A stretch of DNA of 64,000 nucleotides from Adineta steineri (Eukaryota > Rotifera > Eurotatoria > Adinetida > Adinetidae): NCBI GenBank assembly GCA_905250115.1, contig CAJNOI010000052.1, positions 326,995-390,994 of the forward strand, read 5' to 3'. The position numbers were made by a program, and so were the translations under genes. The first letter of the stretch is position 1. The number at the start of each line of letters is the position of its first letter. Shown here piece after piece: positions 40,066 to 54,999 of this stretch. The notes below the pieces were generated by a model. It did not search any database and had not been told where the DNA came from. It saw nothing but the letters and a program-made list of their open reading frames with translations.

Positions 40066-41759
40066 ATGGCAATGACAAATAACAAAACACTATGTTTTAT
40101 ATGTAATGAAGAAAAAATAACATTTAACTGTAAAGGATGTTCAAAAGAATTTTGTTTAACGGATTTAATAGAACATCGTGAAATATTAACTAATGAATTA
40201 CATTATATCACTTATCAATACAATGAATTTAAACAAACAATTCATGAACAGAAACAAAATCTACAGAATCATTCATTAATAAAACAAATTAATCAATGGG
40301 AAATAGCATCGATGGACATAAATCAACAAAAAGCACGAGAGTACAAAGAAATCTTTATTAAATCATCACAAACATATATTAATGATATTGAAATAAAATT
40401 TAAAAACTTGAATGAGCAAATCAAACAAATCCAGAAAGAAAATGAATTTAATGAAATTAGTTTAGATTATTTAAGAAATCAATTAATAGAAATTACAAAA
40501 GAATTAAATAATCCATCAAAGATTTCTATTAAAGAAGATTTACAATCATTTATTAATAAAATTCCAGTTGTTTTGCCAAAAGGTAAGCTTTTACCAAATA
40601 GTTTCTAACTGGATAATTCTCATTTTCTATCAAATTCTTTTAAACAACTATAATACAAAGAAAAAGAATGATAAGATACGAAATAATATTTAAGAAAGAT
40701 TTTTCTAAATATTCATATTAAAATTCTAAATTAAATTAAATAAAATAATAAAGTCAAACAGATTGTCATCTCTATATAATAAATAGAATAGTAAAAACTA
40801 ATCCAACGTTTCTTCGTCTCCTTCTTTTTATGAAAATCTTTTGTATTCATCATTTTCTAGAATCAAAATTTAACAAATGGAAACAAAATGCCATCACGGT
40901 GGTTGGTGGAAATGGACAAGGACAAGAATTAAATCAACTCGATCGCCCTTATGGGATCTTCATTGATAAAAAGAAAAATATTTTTATTGCTGATTGTTAT
41001 AATCATCGTATTATTGAATGGAAATATAATACTAAGGAAGGACAAATCATTGCAGGTGGAAATGGGCATGGGGATCGAATGGATCAATTGGATAATCCAA
41101 TAAATGTGATTGTTGATGAACAAAATCATTCGATCATCATTGCTGATTGTGTGAATAGACGAGTCGTTCAATGGTTCAATCAAAATCAACAAATTCTCAT
41201 TGATGATATTGACTGTTCTCGTTTGGCAATAGATAAACATGGATATCTTTATGTTTCTGATTGGGAGAAGAATGAAGTGAGAAGATGGAAAATGGGAAAA
41301 TACAACAACGAAGGAATTGTAGTAGCAGGTGGAAATGGGAAAGGAAATGAACTCAATCAACTCAATGATCCTGATTTTATCTTTGTTGATGAAGATCAAT
41401 CAGTGTATGTATCAGATGAGAACAATAATCGTGTGATGAAATGGAGAAAAGGTGCAAAAACAGGAAGAATTGTGGCTGGAGGAAACGGTGAAGGAGCAAA
41501 TTTGAATCAATTGTCTTTTCCTGAAGGAGTCATTGTTGATCATTTGGGTCAAATATATGTAGCAGATTTTCACAATCATCGAGTAATGCGTTGGTGTGAA
41601 GGAGATGAAGAAGGTGAAATTGTTGTTGGTGGAAATGGAGATGGCAATGAATCAGATCAATTGAGTGGTCCTTATGGTTTATCTTTTGATGATGAAGGAA
41701 ATCTTTATGTTGCTGAAGTTTTTAATCATCGAATTCAAAAATTTGAACTAATTTTGTAA
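40066..41759 (+). CDS. B-box-like / coiled-coil / NHL-repeat protein (TRIM-NHL-like without RING)
   Basis: Two exons, 40066-40582 and 40861-41759, giving 471 aa. Residues about 8-36 form a B-box-like zinc site: CFIC, CKGC, FC and EH in order. Residues about 40-165 are a charged coiled coil. Residues about 180-471 are a six-bladed NHL propeller (repeat core GGNGxGxxxNQLxxPxGI.ID and NIFIADCYNHRI). The layout is that of TRIM-NHL proteins lacking the RING, so ubiquitin ligase activity is not expected. The start is chosen from the upstream TATA box. It is the tandem paralogue of the gene ending at 39506, with the same intron position and similar intron end. Confidence 0.85.
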
Positions 41760-42411
41760 ATGAAATTTTGTTTTTGAAAAAAACTTTTTTGTTAAATAAA
41801 AAGTCGAATAAATAAATGTTGAATTCTTCGTATTTTGTTGAATTTTAGAAAAGAAAAGAACAGAAATATTTTATAAAAACTTTATAAGAGTAATCTAGTT
41901 GACCATATATTAAATAGATTTAGGAAAGATCAACAAGTTCTCGATGAATTATTACTATTAACATTTTCACATTCATTGATTTAGACAGATAGATTCGTTT
42001 CGTATGCTGGAGACTAAATAATTATTTTAACAAAAGCTAACATCAAAAATCGAAACGAGAAATATAAGGAAGACTACACATATACAGGATGGGTGTGAAA
42101 GTATCGTATTCAACTATAGCACGCGCAGCCACATCATCCTTAATGAAACATGTAAATAATAGTAAACTTTTTATTTTATTTAGTCAGAACTACAGAATAT
42201 AGACAAATGTTATTGATCGAAAAAAGAAACATGCTTTCAGCGAAAGTAAAGTAATATAAATCGCTTATCAATATGTCAATGACACATGTTGATAAATTTC
42301 GCAATATTTACTAACGTCATTCGTCATAGAATCGTATGACGTGGAAGAACGAAAAAAACACTATATATATAGTCGTTTGTTCGATTCTGTTATTATCATT
42401 CGAAACAAAAA
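41760..42411. other. Spacer and promoter of HAD gene
   Basis: About 650 bp, AT-rich. AATAAA for the NHL gene lies near 41810. A TATA-like TATATATATAG at about 42362 lies 50 bp before the next ATG. Confidence 0.55.
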
Positions 42412-43166
42412 ATGACAAGAGATTCTCAATTAAATACCAGTACAAATAATAAACCAATTATAGCACTTGATTGCGACGGTGTTCTTTTGGATTATCAAAA
42501 ACAATATGCTCAAATATATGAAAAAACATTTGGAAAGCAATTAACAGTTGTTTCACCGAAGTCTTATCTTGTAAGTTCATTATTTATTATTAAATATATT
42601 TATAGTTGTGTATTCTCTAGGCTGAAACAACGTATGGAGTTAAATTGAATGATGAAGAAGAAGTTCAGTTTAAAGAAAAATGGAATACCCATGGTTGGAG
42701 AACAATGCCAATGGAAGATGGATCACTTGAAGCATGTCATTTATTACATGAAGCTGGTTATGAATTAGTTTGTGTTACAGCAATGTCTGATCGTTTTATT
42801 GAACATCGTTTAGAAAATTTCCGATTACATGGTTATCCTATTGATAGAATTATTAGTACTGGTGGTTCTGGTAGACATAATCATCATAATAATCCTAAAA
42901 GAGAAATTATTGAAGAATTACATCCTGTTGTTTTTGTTGATGATTTAAGAAGAAATTTTAAAGATATTCAAGGTGTTCATACAAAATTTGTTTTTATTGA
43001 TCGTGACATTCATGATGATCCCAATCGAAATGATCAAATCTATTATGATGTAAAATATCCAAGTCTTTTACATTTTGTTGAAGATTTTCTTAAAACAGAA
43101 CAACATGGAAAAAATATTATTTGGCCAGAAAGACCATCATCTCTTCTTCCTTCTATCTCATCTTAA
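42412..43166 (+). CDS. HAD-superfamily hydrolase, bacterial-type
   Basis: Two exons, 42412-42570 and 42621-43166, giving 234 aa. Motif I is DCDGVLLDY with nucleophile Asp20 and general acid Asp22. A Thr (VCVTAMSD) serves as motif II. Motif III Lys lies in NPKREIIEEL and motif IV is VVFVDDLRRN. The compact single-domain layout with a small helical cap after motif I resembles bacterial phosphatases annotated only as HAD family hydrolase. Likely a small-molecule phosphatase; substrate unknown. It could be of bacterial origin with a gained intron, but this needs a tree. Confidence 0.8.
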
Positions 43167-43804
43167 TCTTTGTGTGTTTAAAAATAAAAGATCAAAAATT
43201 TAAATTGAATAGACTATTCAACTTCGTATAAAGTTATAGAAGATGTATTCTTAGAGAAGTTTTTAATTGATATAAAGATAAGACTTCTATACGTATCCTC
43301 CCACACCCTTAGTGAGACAGGCCTGTGATAGTTCCTGAATTTTGTTAGAACTTCCACCTTTGGTCTAGGAATTTAATTATTGAGAAAGTGGGTGGAAACG
43401 TGTATCTTCTGTCAACTCACCCAAACCCCCCCTCCTTCTGTGAGTTTCAATTTCAATCTTATGGATAACTTAACTATGATCAGTTTATTTTAACGAACGA
43501 ATGCTAATCACAAATTTTATATAAGACTACTTGTGAACCTGATGAGTTCCTTTTCTTAAGAACAGAATAAAGGAATCGGATTGTTTCAAAAGAGCTTGAT
43601 CTAATGTGTATAGGAAGTAAGCAGAGATACACCCAATAATTATAAAATAAGATAATCAATCGATTTTTGTGGTAATCGAAAATGTTTTACACCGTATTTT
43701 CATATACGATCTTGTTTGTATAAATAGCTATTTATCGTATATACTAAATATTTTATTTTATTATAATGAAAAAGAAGAAAAAGGATGTGTACACAATAGA
43801 TTTT
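43167..43804. other. Convergent spacer
   Basis: About 640 bp between convergent genes. It includes a CCC-rich stretch (about 43285-43440) less AT-rich than its surroundings, possibly a degraded repeat, but no inverted ends were found. Confidence 0.5.
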
Positions 43805-46299
43805 TTATGTTGGTATAAAATTTGGATATTGTTGTAAATCTGCTGATGTTCGTTGTCGTTTTTTTCTTTGATAATGTGCATAAATAAAACAAATAATTAT
43901 AATTATTAGTAAACATGATAAAAAAATAAAAAATGGTAATAAATGTTTTTTCATTTTTGTTATGAAATGTCCATTATGACATCCACCATCTAATTCTGTT
44001 TGAAAACATTTAAGCCAAAAATAATACATTGAATCATAATAATTATGTTCATTATGTATATTATTTAACTGAAAAAACATATAATTATGTTCATTATTTG
44101 TATAAGATTTCCATTGAATTTTAGTATCTCTTATTAATGATGAATTTTTATTTGGATTTCTAATTTAAAACAAATTAATATATAGTAAAATATTCAAATT
44201 TTTACAAAGAAACTAACCCAGTTTTTATAAAATTTGTCCAATAACGAATTATTTCTCGACTAAAATTGTCTTCATCATTCGAATAATTATAATAACTCAT
44301 ATTAACATTTCGATGAATTCGACGATAATCACGTGCCAATGGAACACCGAAAACATAATCTAAATATTATGTTTAGTCATCAGTAAATTCGATACTAAAT
44401 ATTTACCTAATTCAGCAAAATGTCCAACAACATGTGGTAATAATTTTAAATGATCTCGAAATAAACTTCGTGCTTTAAATGTTGGTCGATGAGAATAAAT
44501 ATATGCATAATTTGATGATGTTTTATTTAATAGTTGTGTACGTAAATTTAAACAATGAACCATATGAAAATTAAACATTAAATCAGAAACAAGATCAATA
44601 TAAAGTTTTAATCGTATAGTCATATTATTTTGTCCTAGAAGAATAATTTTTATTATTTATTTATTGATTCATTCATTCATTTTCTCATACCTGGATATTC
44701 ATATCTTTTTTTAATTTCATCAATATGACATTTACCATACTGAAAATTAGCATCTATATAACGTTCAACATAATTTAATTTTGAAAATTGTTCAAGAACA
44801 ACTTTTGGATCATAACTTAATGATTGTTCAACATGTGTTCTTTCTTCAGACCCTAATTCTTCAATATCAGCTTCATCACCATCATCAAACTCATAATCAT
44901 CTTCTTCATTTTGTTTATCACGTGTTATAATTATATCGGGAGGTATAACAGTTGCTGGATTACGTTGAATTAAACGTTTTTGTCTTGTAGAAGGACGTTT
45001 ACCAATTGATGTTGATTGATTACTCATATCACTATAAAAATTTCCAATATGATATTCAGCAAAATATAAACCTTCATTTAATGTAACACCTGTTAGAAAA
45101 TCAATATTTTGATATGCATCAGTTTGTATAAGATTTTCAATTGTATCATTTAAAAAATCATTATCAATCACAGGATATGGATTATCATCAGCTATACTAA
45201 GACTTAAATGAAGACGATAAAAATCTCCATTACTATCTTCTAATAATTTATGAATACATTCAAACATTTCGGTTTCATTTGATCGTTGACATTTAAATTC
45301 TTTTGATAAACGTTCGATTAATTTCATTGGTTGACGATTTATACTCCATGGTGCTAAACCAGTACCTGATTGAGATATAATACGTTTAATCATACCATGA
45401 CAATATCGACTAGCTGGAATTAACATAACATTTCCAGCACCAGCTGAATGACCAGCTAATGTAATACGTTTTGGATCACCACCAAATAAATGTGCATTTT
45501 CATAGATCCATTCAACCGCTAATAATTGATCCCATAGACCATAATTACCTTTGATTCGCTCATCTCCACTTGATAAAAATCCATGATAATTCAAACGAAA
45601 ATTCATTGTTATAACAATAATATCACCTTCACTTGCTAATATACTTCCATCAAATAATGATCCACCACCAATTTGATTTGATCCACCATGAAGAAATACC
45701 ATAATAGCTTTATGTGATTCTCCATAACGTAAATCAGCTCGATAGATATTTAATGAAAGACAATTATCATGAAAATTATGTTCCATAACAAATGATCCAT
45801 ATGAAAGATTTTCTGTCATTAATAATGATTGCATACAATATGGACTAAATTTTGTTGCATTTTGTATTGAATAATTAAAATATTTTTTAACTGGTTTTTC
45901 AAGTGATCGAGGTAATTCAGCATAATAAATACCAAGAAATTGATCAATATATCGATTATTACGATATTTTATTCGTTTACCAGAATAAATACCTGTTGAA
46001 GCAATAAGATAGGGTCGTTGATAACCTTTTGTTTTATGATAAATTTTATCATAAGATGATAATTTTAATAAATATTCATCAGTTAAATTTACTTTAGAAA
46101 AATTTGCTTGTGTAAAAGTTTTTTTACATGTTGATTCTGTACATTGTGGTAATGTTGAATTAAATATTAATTGACCAACAATACGTTCAAATGATGGATA
46201 AAGAATTACAGGAGGAGAAGAAGTAGAACATACGAAATTATTATGAAATATAAGAATAATAAAAAAATACAAAACAAAATTGATTATATCATCAGACAT
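43805..46299 (-). CDS. Single-pass membrane carboxylesterase (neuroligin-like layout, active triad)
   Basis: Four exons on minus: 46299-44691, 44634-44407, 44359-44218 and 44159-43805, giving 777 aa. An N-terminal hydrophobic signal (NFVLYFFIILIF) is followed by a type-B carboxylesterase domain. The oxyanion loop is FLHGGSN, the nucleophile elbow GHSAG (Ser about 285), the acid in VTLNEGLYF (Glu about 409) and the His in VGHFAELDYVFG (about 608), so the Ser-Glu-His triad looks complete. An acidic low-complexity insert (EEDDYEFDDGDE) interrupts the domain. Near the C-terminus one hydrophobic helix (LLPFFIFLSCLLIIIIICF) precedes a short basic tail. The ectodomain-TM-tail layout is that of neuroligins/gliotactin, but those usually lack the catalytic Ser. 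Probably a cell-surface esterase. Confidence 0.88.
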
Positions 46300-47430
46300 T
46301 ACGATAAATTTCTTTTTTCCAGGTTAATATGTTTTAACTAAAGTACAATCTTTCATTTATGAAAAGAAATAAATGTATACAAGAACGAGAATAATAATGC
46401 CATAAGTATATATTAGTTCTAAAAATGTCTTAATTCATTTTTAATTCTGTAAATAATTGATTATTCAGACTGGTTATACGAGTGAACACCTATAAACATA
46501 CAGAGATTGACTGAGGTAATAATACTGAAATAGACGACAAATCCATTAGGCATAAGTTTAGGAAGAGAAGAAAAAAAGAAATAGAGAGAAAAGAAAAGAA
46601 ACAAATAAGAAGAAAATCTGTTATTCTATTAAGATAAGACCTATTATTCTTACTATGTGTAAAACAACATAGAAATGCACGCTACTCTATTGACAAAAAA
46701 AAAGATATTCTACGCTTTTATAAAATTTATATTAAGAAAAAAAGACGCAAAAAAGAATACCATGCGTAAAAACAACAAAATAGTCTAGAATATACTGACA
46801 CCTGATAATAATCTAGTTTATCATGCAAGCGACAAAAACAGATTGACAAGTTTCTTCTTTTTTCTTTTATCTATATAAGATAATTTCTGAGGTATCTTTT
46901 TTTTTGCTTAATTCTGACAACCAACTATGCACTCATGCTTTACATACCACTTAAAATACTAACTGACAAATCTGGTATGTACATTGATAAAATTAACGAA
47001 CAAACAAACCTGGCAGCTTATCAGACAAAATTTACATAGTTGTCTTAAATAAATAATATTCATGATCATGTACGTTGTATATATATATAAGTTTTCATTC
47101 CATTTAAACATAAGAAACCTACTAATATACATACATATATGTATATATTCATTGGATAGTTTCATTGTCAATATATCGCATTTATTTATTTTTAAATATC
47201 ATCATTATCTCCGAAAAGAAGAAGAAAAAAAAAGAAAAAAAACCTTTTTTGGAATAAATATTTAGGATACCTTTTTTTTACACACGTAAAGACAACAGAA
47301 AAAAAAAGAAAAAAATTTAATCAAACAACACTGAAATATACCTACAGGGCTGTACATCGAATGATTATATATATATATATATTTATAGAATAAAGAAAAA
47401 AAAAATGCAACAAAAAAATTAGCTTTTTTT
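46300..47430. other. Spacer between two minus-strand genes
   Basis: About 1.1 kb, AT-rich, with purine tracts (about 46565-46610), (TA)n near 47369-47384 and no coding evidence. It holds the carboxylesterase promoter and the ABHD13 3' UTR. Confidence 0.6.
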
Positions 47431-48955
47431 TCAATTCAAGTTTGATGCTGTCGGCTCAGATGGTAGTGCAGAGCACTATTAAAAATAGAATAATTTTATT
47501 TCGAAATTTAATTTTTTTTCTATAATTTACCTCCGTAAGAAATTTTCGTATTTGAGCTGTATAATCATGCGAAAGCCATGTTGTATTATGCTGACCATCG
47601 GGAAATATAACCAATTGCTTTTTTGAACTTTTACATTCCTAAAAATACACAATAATTAATAGAATAGATAATTATATATCTCGATAAGATCTTATAATAA
47701 ATAAATCAAGTATTGGTATTCACAGAAAGGGCAAGTCTTTTAGTAAATAATGTATTCAACGTATCATTGAAGATAATAGGAATTAATCGAGGGTTTATTC
47801 TTATGAGATAATATGTTAATAATCAGTTAGAAATAACTTAAACTACTAGAGTTAATGACTTCCATTTATAATTGTCTTAAGTAGTTTCTTTTTCCCACAG
47901 ATGATATAACTGTTTTATATCATACTGATGTTTGTTTGTTTTTTTTTCTTCATATAAATGAATTAATTATAACTGACAAACCTCGTGTAATTTTTCCATC
48001 ATTGGTGGAGGTACTAATTCATCTTGTCCGCCGGATAGAAAGAGTACAGGACATTTAATATGACGAATTTTTGTTAGTGAGGGAAACTATATAGAAAATC
48101 AAGATATGTAAATATGTTTGAGAAATTCGAATATCTATACTAGATTTTTATAGCACCAATTAGGTACATAATCGAGTACAGCAACTGCAAATAGTCTTTT
48201 AGCCATATCAGGAATTGATGTAAAAGTATTTTCAACAATAACACTATGTAATGGTGGTGTTGCATTTATTTGAGCTAGATGAGATGCTAAATAATATTAA
48301 TGTAGATAGTATTTAGATAAAAATTTGTGAATAAAATTTTTTACCAAGATGCAATGCTACAGCACCACCAAGTGATCGACCAAATAGAAATATTTTTTCT
48401 TGATTAAGATCATTACGTTTACGTACATAATCATGAACAGCTAAGGCGTCTGTATAAAGACCTGTTTCAGATGGTGCACCAGTAGATTTTCCATATCCAC
48501 GATAATCGAAGAGGAGAATATTGATATTGCATGCACGATATAAAAGATGAGCATTTTGTAAACTAAATTATATCATGCGGTCAAAAAATCTGATTCACTA
48601 TCTATTGCGTTTCTGTGCTTACCGGTGTCCAATATTTCCTGCATTTCCATGAAAAAATATTAATGTTTCACGTTCATTTGTTCGATTGATTTGTTTGATT
48701 AGAAATCCGTGTAATTTTTCATTGTCAGGTGTTTCAATTGTTATCGTTTCATATGGCATATGAAATACGTCAGGTGTTTGAACAATTGTTCGTGCTGTAT
48801 CTGGTTCATTTGGTTGAAAGAGTAGAGCATCTTGAAAACCATAGAGTGAAGCTAAAAGAATTAAATTTAAATAAATTTCGATTTTCTTTTAAGTTCATAC
48901 TTATTTGTTGTTGAGCATTCGTAAAAAAATTATTTATCGATTGCATCAAGGTCAT
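47431..48955 (-). CDS. ABHD13: Alpha/beta hydrolase ABHD13 (BEM46 family)
   Basis: Seven exons on minus: 48955-48901, 48851-48623, 48562-48345, 48286-48141, 48086-47982, 47638-47531 and 47475-47431, giving 301 aa. Family motifs in order: [26 protein letters not shown], the nucleophile elbow FGRSLGG (Ser about 158), VENTFTSI, the acid region [10 protein letters not shown] and the His in [10 protein letters not shown]. All match ABHD13. The N-terminal region of vertebrate ABHD13 has a membrane anchor; here the N-terminus is short and not clearly transmembrane, so a further upstream exon is possible. ABHD13 is a serine hydrolase, and a depalmitoylase-type role is suspected for the wider family. 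Confidence 0.88.
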
Positions 48956-49145
48956 TCAATGTAAAAATAAAATAAAAGTAATCTAGAAATAAATTATTTC
49001 ATCAAGAATAAAAGAAAATGACAGAAATTTGTTGTATTATCTTAATTGCATCCGAAAAAAAAGAAAATGATTATATACAATCCCATAAACAAATAAACAG
49101 AAAAGAAAAAAATACGTATTTTTCTTAGATTAATAAATATATTGT

Positions 49146-50887
49146 TCAAGCACGTTGTGGTCGTTCAGGAATTAATGACGAGAAAAATGTCGATACTGCT
49201 GTAAATAACAGACGCGCTGTGGTTATTTGATTCTCGACAATAGGCGCCGGTGGAGATGGAGTCTGCTAAAAATAACGAAAGAAATCAATGAATTTTTACT
49301 CATTCTGTTTCATTTTTTATTGTAAGATAGATAGTTATCTGTACATACACGTGGACGTTGAATATCATTCTGGTTTTGAGCTTCATTTCCTGCTTGTTCA
49401 CCTTCCGCTTCATCTTCACCGACGTGCTCTTCATTATTTTCAGCAGGTTGCTCAGGTACCACAGGTATTGGTTGCACTTGAACACGACGTCTTCTCTGAA
49501 TAGATAAATAACCACGACAATGTCTAGACAATTAAAAAATATTATCGTATATATGAAAAAACAATACGAATAAAACTTACAAATAGAGAAGAGCAAAAAT
49601 AACAAAAACAACCAAAAATCGACTGAATGTTGAGTAAAAATAGATAATCGAGCATAGAACAAATAATTCCACTAACATATTTAATATTCCCAACAAGTCA
49701 TTCTCTGGTTCTAATTCATTATTATTATTTCCGGCTGCTGCTGGCTGTGGTGCTGCTGCCGCCGCTGCTGCCGCCGGTGGAGGAACAGTAGTAGTTGTAG
49801 TACTAGCCGGTTGTTGCATTGTATTGGTAACTATTGTTGGTGGAGTCACAACTGTTCTTTGATAAGCATGTAAATTTTGACTAAATTACAAAACGTATAT
49901 CTAAATATATACATATTATATTTCTACTTACTACATTTGATAATGTGTATAACAATATTCTAAATAAGCTTGAGTATTATAATTAGATACTGGTAAACAT
50001 CCATTTGGATTTATTAAATATCTAGATAAAAATCATTAGTTATTTATTAATTCGAAGAATTCAAAAATACTGTTGAAGTTGTTGCTGATATTTATTTAAT
50101 TCATCTAAATACTGATCATAAGTTGCTGAATGTGTAGAAGAAATTGGTCTTTCTTGTGGTATAGGTACTTCAGTAACAGTAGGTGTTAATGGTACTGTTG
50201 TTGTCGTTGGTTTTGATTGAGGTACTTTTGGTGTCTGAAATAAAAATAATTTTAATTGAACGATGACATCTGTGTTTGATGACTCACTGTTGCAGTTTTG
50301 TCAGCATCGAGAACAAGATGAATCATAAATGATGATCCTGATGATGACTAAAAAAAAATTTTTTTAAAGTACAAAACTATCTAATACTCAAAAGTCAAAT
50401 CGTCTGTATGTCTGGAAAACAAGTAACATGATACTTATAATTATCACAAGGAGTCAGTTGTCAATTTCTCCATTTTCTTTCATCAATCTTAATATTCTTT
50501 TTTTTTATTAAGTCTCTCCAATCGATTTATAAGATCTAATTTCAATGTGATTGATAACACAAAAAATATCTTTTAAATTTTCTTGGATAAATATTTATAT
50601 TCTACTCACTTTAATAAATATTTGACTAAGTAAACTTGTATCATCGAGAAGTTTACCAGAAAAAATTAAGCGTTGATCTTTAGGTATCTAGAAATTTGAT
50701 TAATAGAGAAAAATAATTCTATTTAAATCAAATCCATTTTTCTTACTGGTTTAGTTGGATGATTCAATGTAATTTGTTGTTTTAGATCATATATAGTCGA
50801 TAATGATGAAAGTTCAAGATCAAAATCTTCTGATTTACTATTCGCTGTACGAATAATTAATTTAATTGTTTCATTATTTGTAGCCAT
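49146..50887 (-). CDS. HERPUD1/2-like: HERPUD-type ER membrane ubiquitin-like protein
   Basis: Eight exons on minus: 50887-50747, 50687-50610, 50347-50288, 50234-50071, 50021-49932, 49880-49581, 49523-49349 and 49265-49146, giving 375 aa. Residues 1-80 are a ubiquitin-like domain (ETIKLIIRTANS; PKDQRLIFSGKLLDD). A Thr/Pro/Gln-rich linker with YLINPNG and poly-Ala follows, then a hydrophobic hairpin (NMLVELFVLCSIIYFYST; FLVVFVIFALLYL) and a cytosolic tail (RRRRVQVQP...). This is the layout of HERP, which scaffolds the HRD1 complex in ER-associated degradation. The start at 50887 is chosen over an in-frame upstream ATG at 51007 because the UBL begins there. The gene is divergent with PTEN across 516 bp. 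Confidence 0.88.
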
Positions 50888-51403
50888 AAGAAAATGAAGT
50901 ATATCTTTTTCTCTATCGAAAATTACAGAGGAATAAACATTGCGCACATATATTCCACATCCACACACACAGGTGTTTGATTTTCTATTGATGATTTTTT
51001 CAACCAATCAGAAAATGATTAGAAAAAGTTTTCTAGAGGTCATTTACATCGCTAAATATATATGACTCATTTAATAAAAAAAAAACTATAGATAAACTAT
51101 ACTATACTATCCTTCTCCTTTTTTTTTTCGTTTCCTTCGTTCTATGTATTGATAATAAAAGATCAAAGGATTGTATCTGGGTCATACTCTTTATATGTTG
51201 TCTTTTTTTTTCTCACAACAAAATTTCTCTTTTTTTTCTTCTTTTCTGTCTTTTTTTTCGCAATGATAATAGACAGCGACAAAAGAACATCGTGACATTG
51301 ACAAGAACAAGATCTCGATGTCAGGGAGTGGCTTATTTTTTCAATAGAAAGGCAATATTCTTAGAAACATAGAACTCCTATAATTAATATTTCGTTTATT
51401 TAG
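50888..51403. promoter_or_regulatory. Divergent promoter region HERPUD / PTEN
   Basis: 516 bp separate the two start codons. T-rich and TTTTTTC tracts dominate. An acceptor (tttatttag) abuts the PTEN ATG directly, so PTEN has either a 5' UTR intron in this interval or a trans-splice site. Confidence 0.5.
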
Positions 51404-53339
<1,936 letters not shown>

Positions 53340-54999
53340 TTCTATTATGTGTTTTTTTTCCTCTCTTCGGTGTATTTTCTCATTACAATTGTACTGCACA
53401 TATTATTTAAAAAAACAAATAAGGAGTTTTTTTTAATGTCGAATCTCATTGTATGAGTCTATTTTTTTTTAAAAGAGAAAGATGAAAATCAATAAATCAT
53501 GGAAATATTTAATTAATTTCCTCGAAGTTATTGATTGATAAATTTTATTCAACTATATATCTAAGAATATCAAATGCTACTTTAAAAATCATTATGTACA
53601 TATCAAAATGAATTAGATCATTTATACGCATCATATTTACTATAAAGTTATTATTATGCAAAAAAAACTTATAAACATACAGACATGTTATTTTTTGATG
53701 ATAGTCAGGACTCTCGATTGTTTTTAAGAGCTTAGTATTCGCATCTATTTGTGACCTCAAAAAGCATTTTTGAAATTGTTTTTACACTTAAATTTCATCA
53801 TATGATTAAACAGTAATGACTATATTCTAGCACGTCGAAAACTTAAGGGTAGTTATGGGTATTTTTGTTACAGTTTCACCTACACACACCCACACCCTCG
53901 TAGTCATATTTTAGTCAGACAAGTCATTCACGGTTCGTTTACACTCACAAATATGTCGCTTGCGATCGTTACAATGATGCACCTGAGTATGTATATATCG
54001 TCATTTATTGAAGGTGTGAGTGTTGATAAGGATTGACTGCTTTATTCATGATAAAAACACCAACACTCTTTCATCCTAGAAAAAATTATATCTCTCATAG
54101 GATTATGCTTCCATAACAAAATATCTGAAAAGCTAGTGTTCTGTTGTCAAAATACTGACATATAAAAAAATCTTGGATAGAAAATCTAGTGTGAAACCCA
54201 TACGTTTCAATTTACCTCATCTATCTACTTGTAGCAGGATTCGTTCTATCAATTGAGATGCCTTTCAACTGTCTTAACCCTTTCGTTACAAAATCATTTT
54301 CTCTAAATTGAAACCCAGTAAATCCTTAAACTAACTGTTTTAAAGATAGGGACTAGGGACGGATTCAGTGGAAGTGATGAAGTGATCGATAAGGACGTAT
54401 GTAAAAGTAATTCGTCTATTTTCGGATGTGATATATGAAATATATGTAATATTGAATTTTGTTATACTTGCACGGAAATTTTAGCTGCTGACGTTTATTA
54501 GTTGTAAAGCTTATCAAATGTTTTTATGAAATAACAAAAAACAACTTTGAAGACATGAGTGTGAAGGTCGAAGAAGAAAAGAATGGAAGGTAAATACCAC
54601 AGAATTTTCCTAGAATATCCTGTTTCAACTGCTTTGAAGAGATCGCACACCGATTTTTGTGAATATTACTATATAAAAAATAATTAAAAATAGGTGTAGC
54701 TTTTTTTATATTATCGTAACGAAAGAATTAAACAGCTTATTGGGTGATCGTTCTTTTTCTTACCCAACAAAGAGAAACTTTACCTTATTCAGACACAATA
54801 ATTATATATCGTGAAGGTCTTTTTTCTATAATACAAATCTATTGATATCTATTATTTATATTATCGATGAATGTTAACACTCATTTATGACTCAACAAAA
54901 TCAAAGTTTATCTGTACGCGCGCGCATTTAAAATAATTCTTTTCTAATTTAAAAGGTTTATTCTCTTTCACAAAATAAAATTCACAGCAATACAATTTA
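53340..54999. other. Convergent spacer
   Basis: About 1.66 kb between PTEN and the ART-TPR gene. AT-rich, with an ACACACC-rich patch at about 53880 and CGCGCGC at about 54917. No exon, RNA gene or inverted-repeat element could be supported. Confidence 0.55.

Noticed and set aside
40929..41399. 156-aa frame on minus inside NHL gene 2
   Set aside because: Antisense shadow of the repeated NHL coding sequence.
49300..49662. 120-aa frame on minus
   Set aside because: Spans a HERPUD intron and exon in the wrong frame; the UBL-TM reading explains the region.
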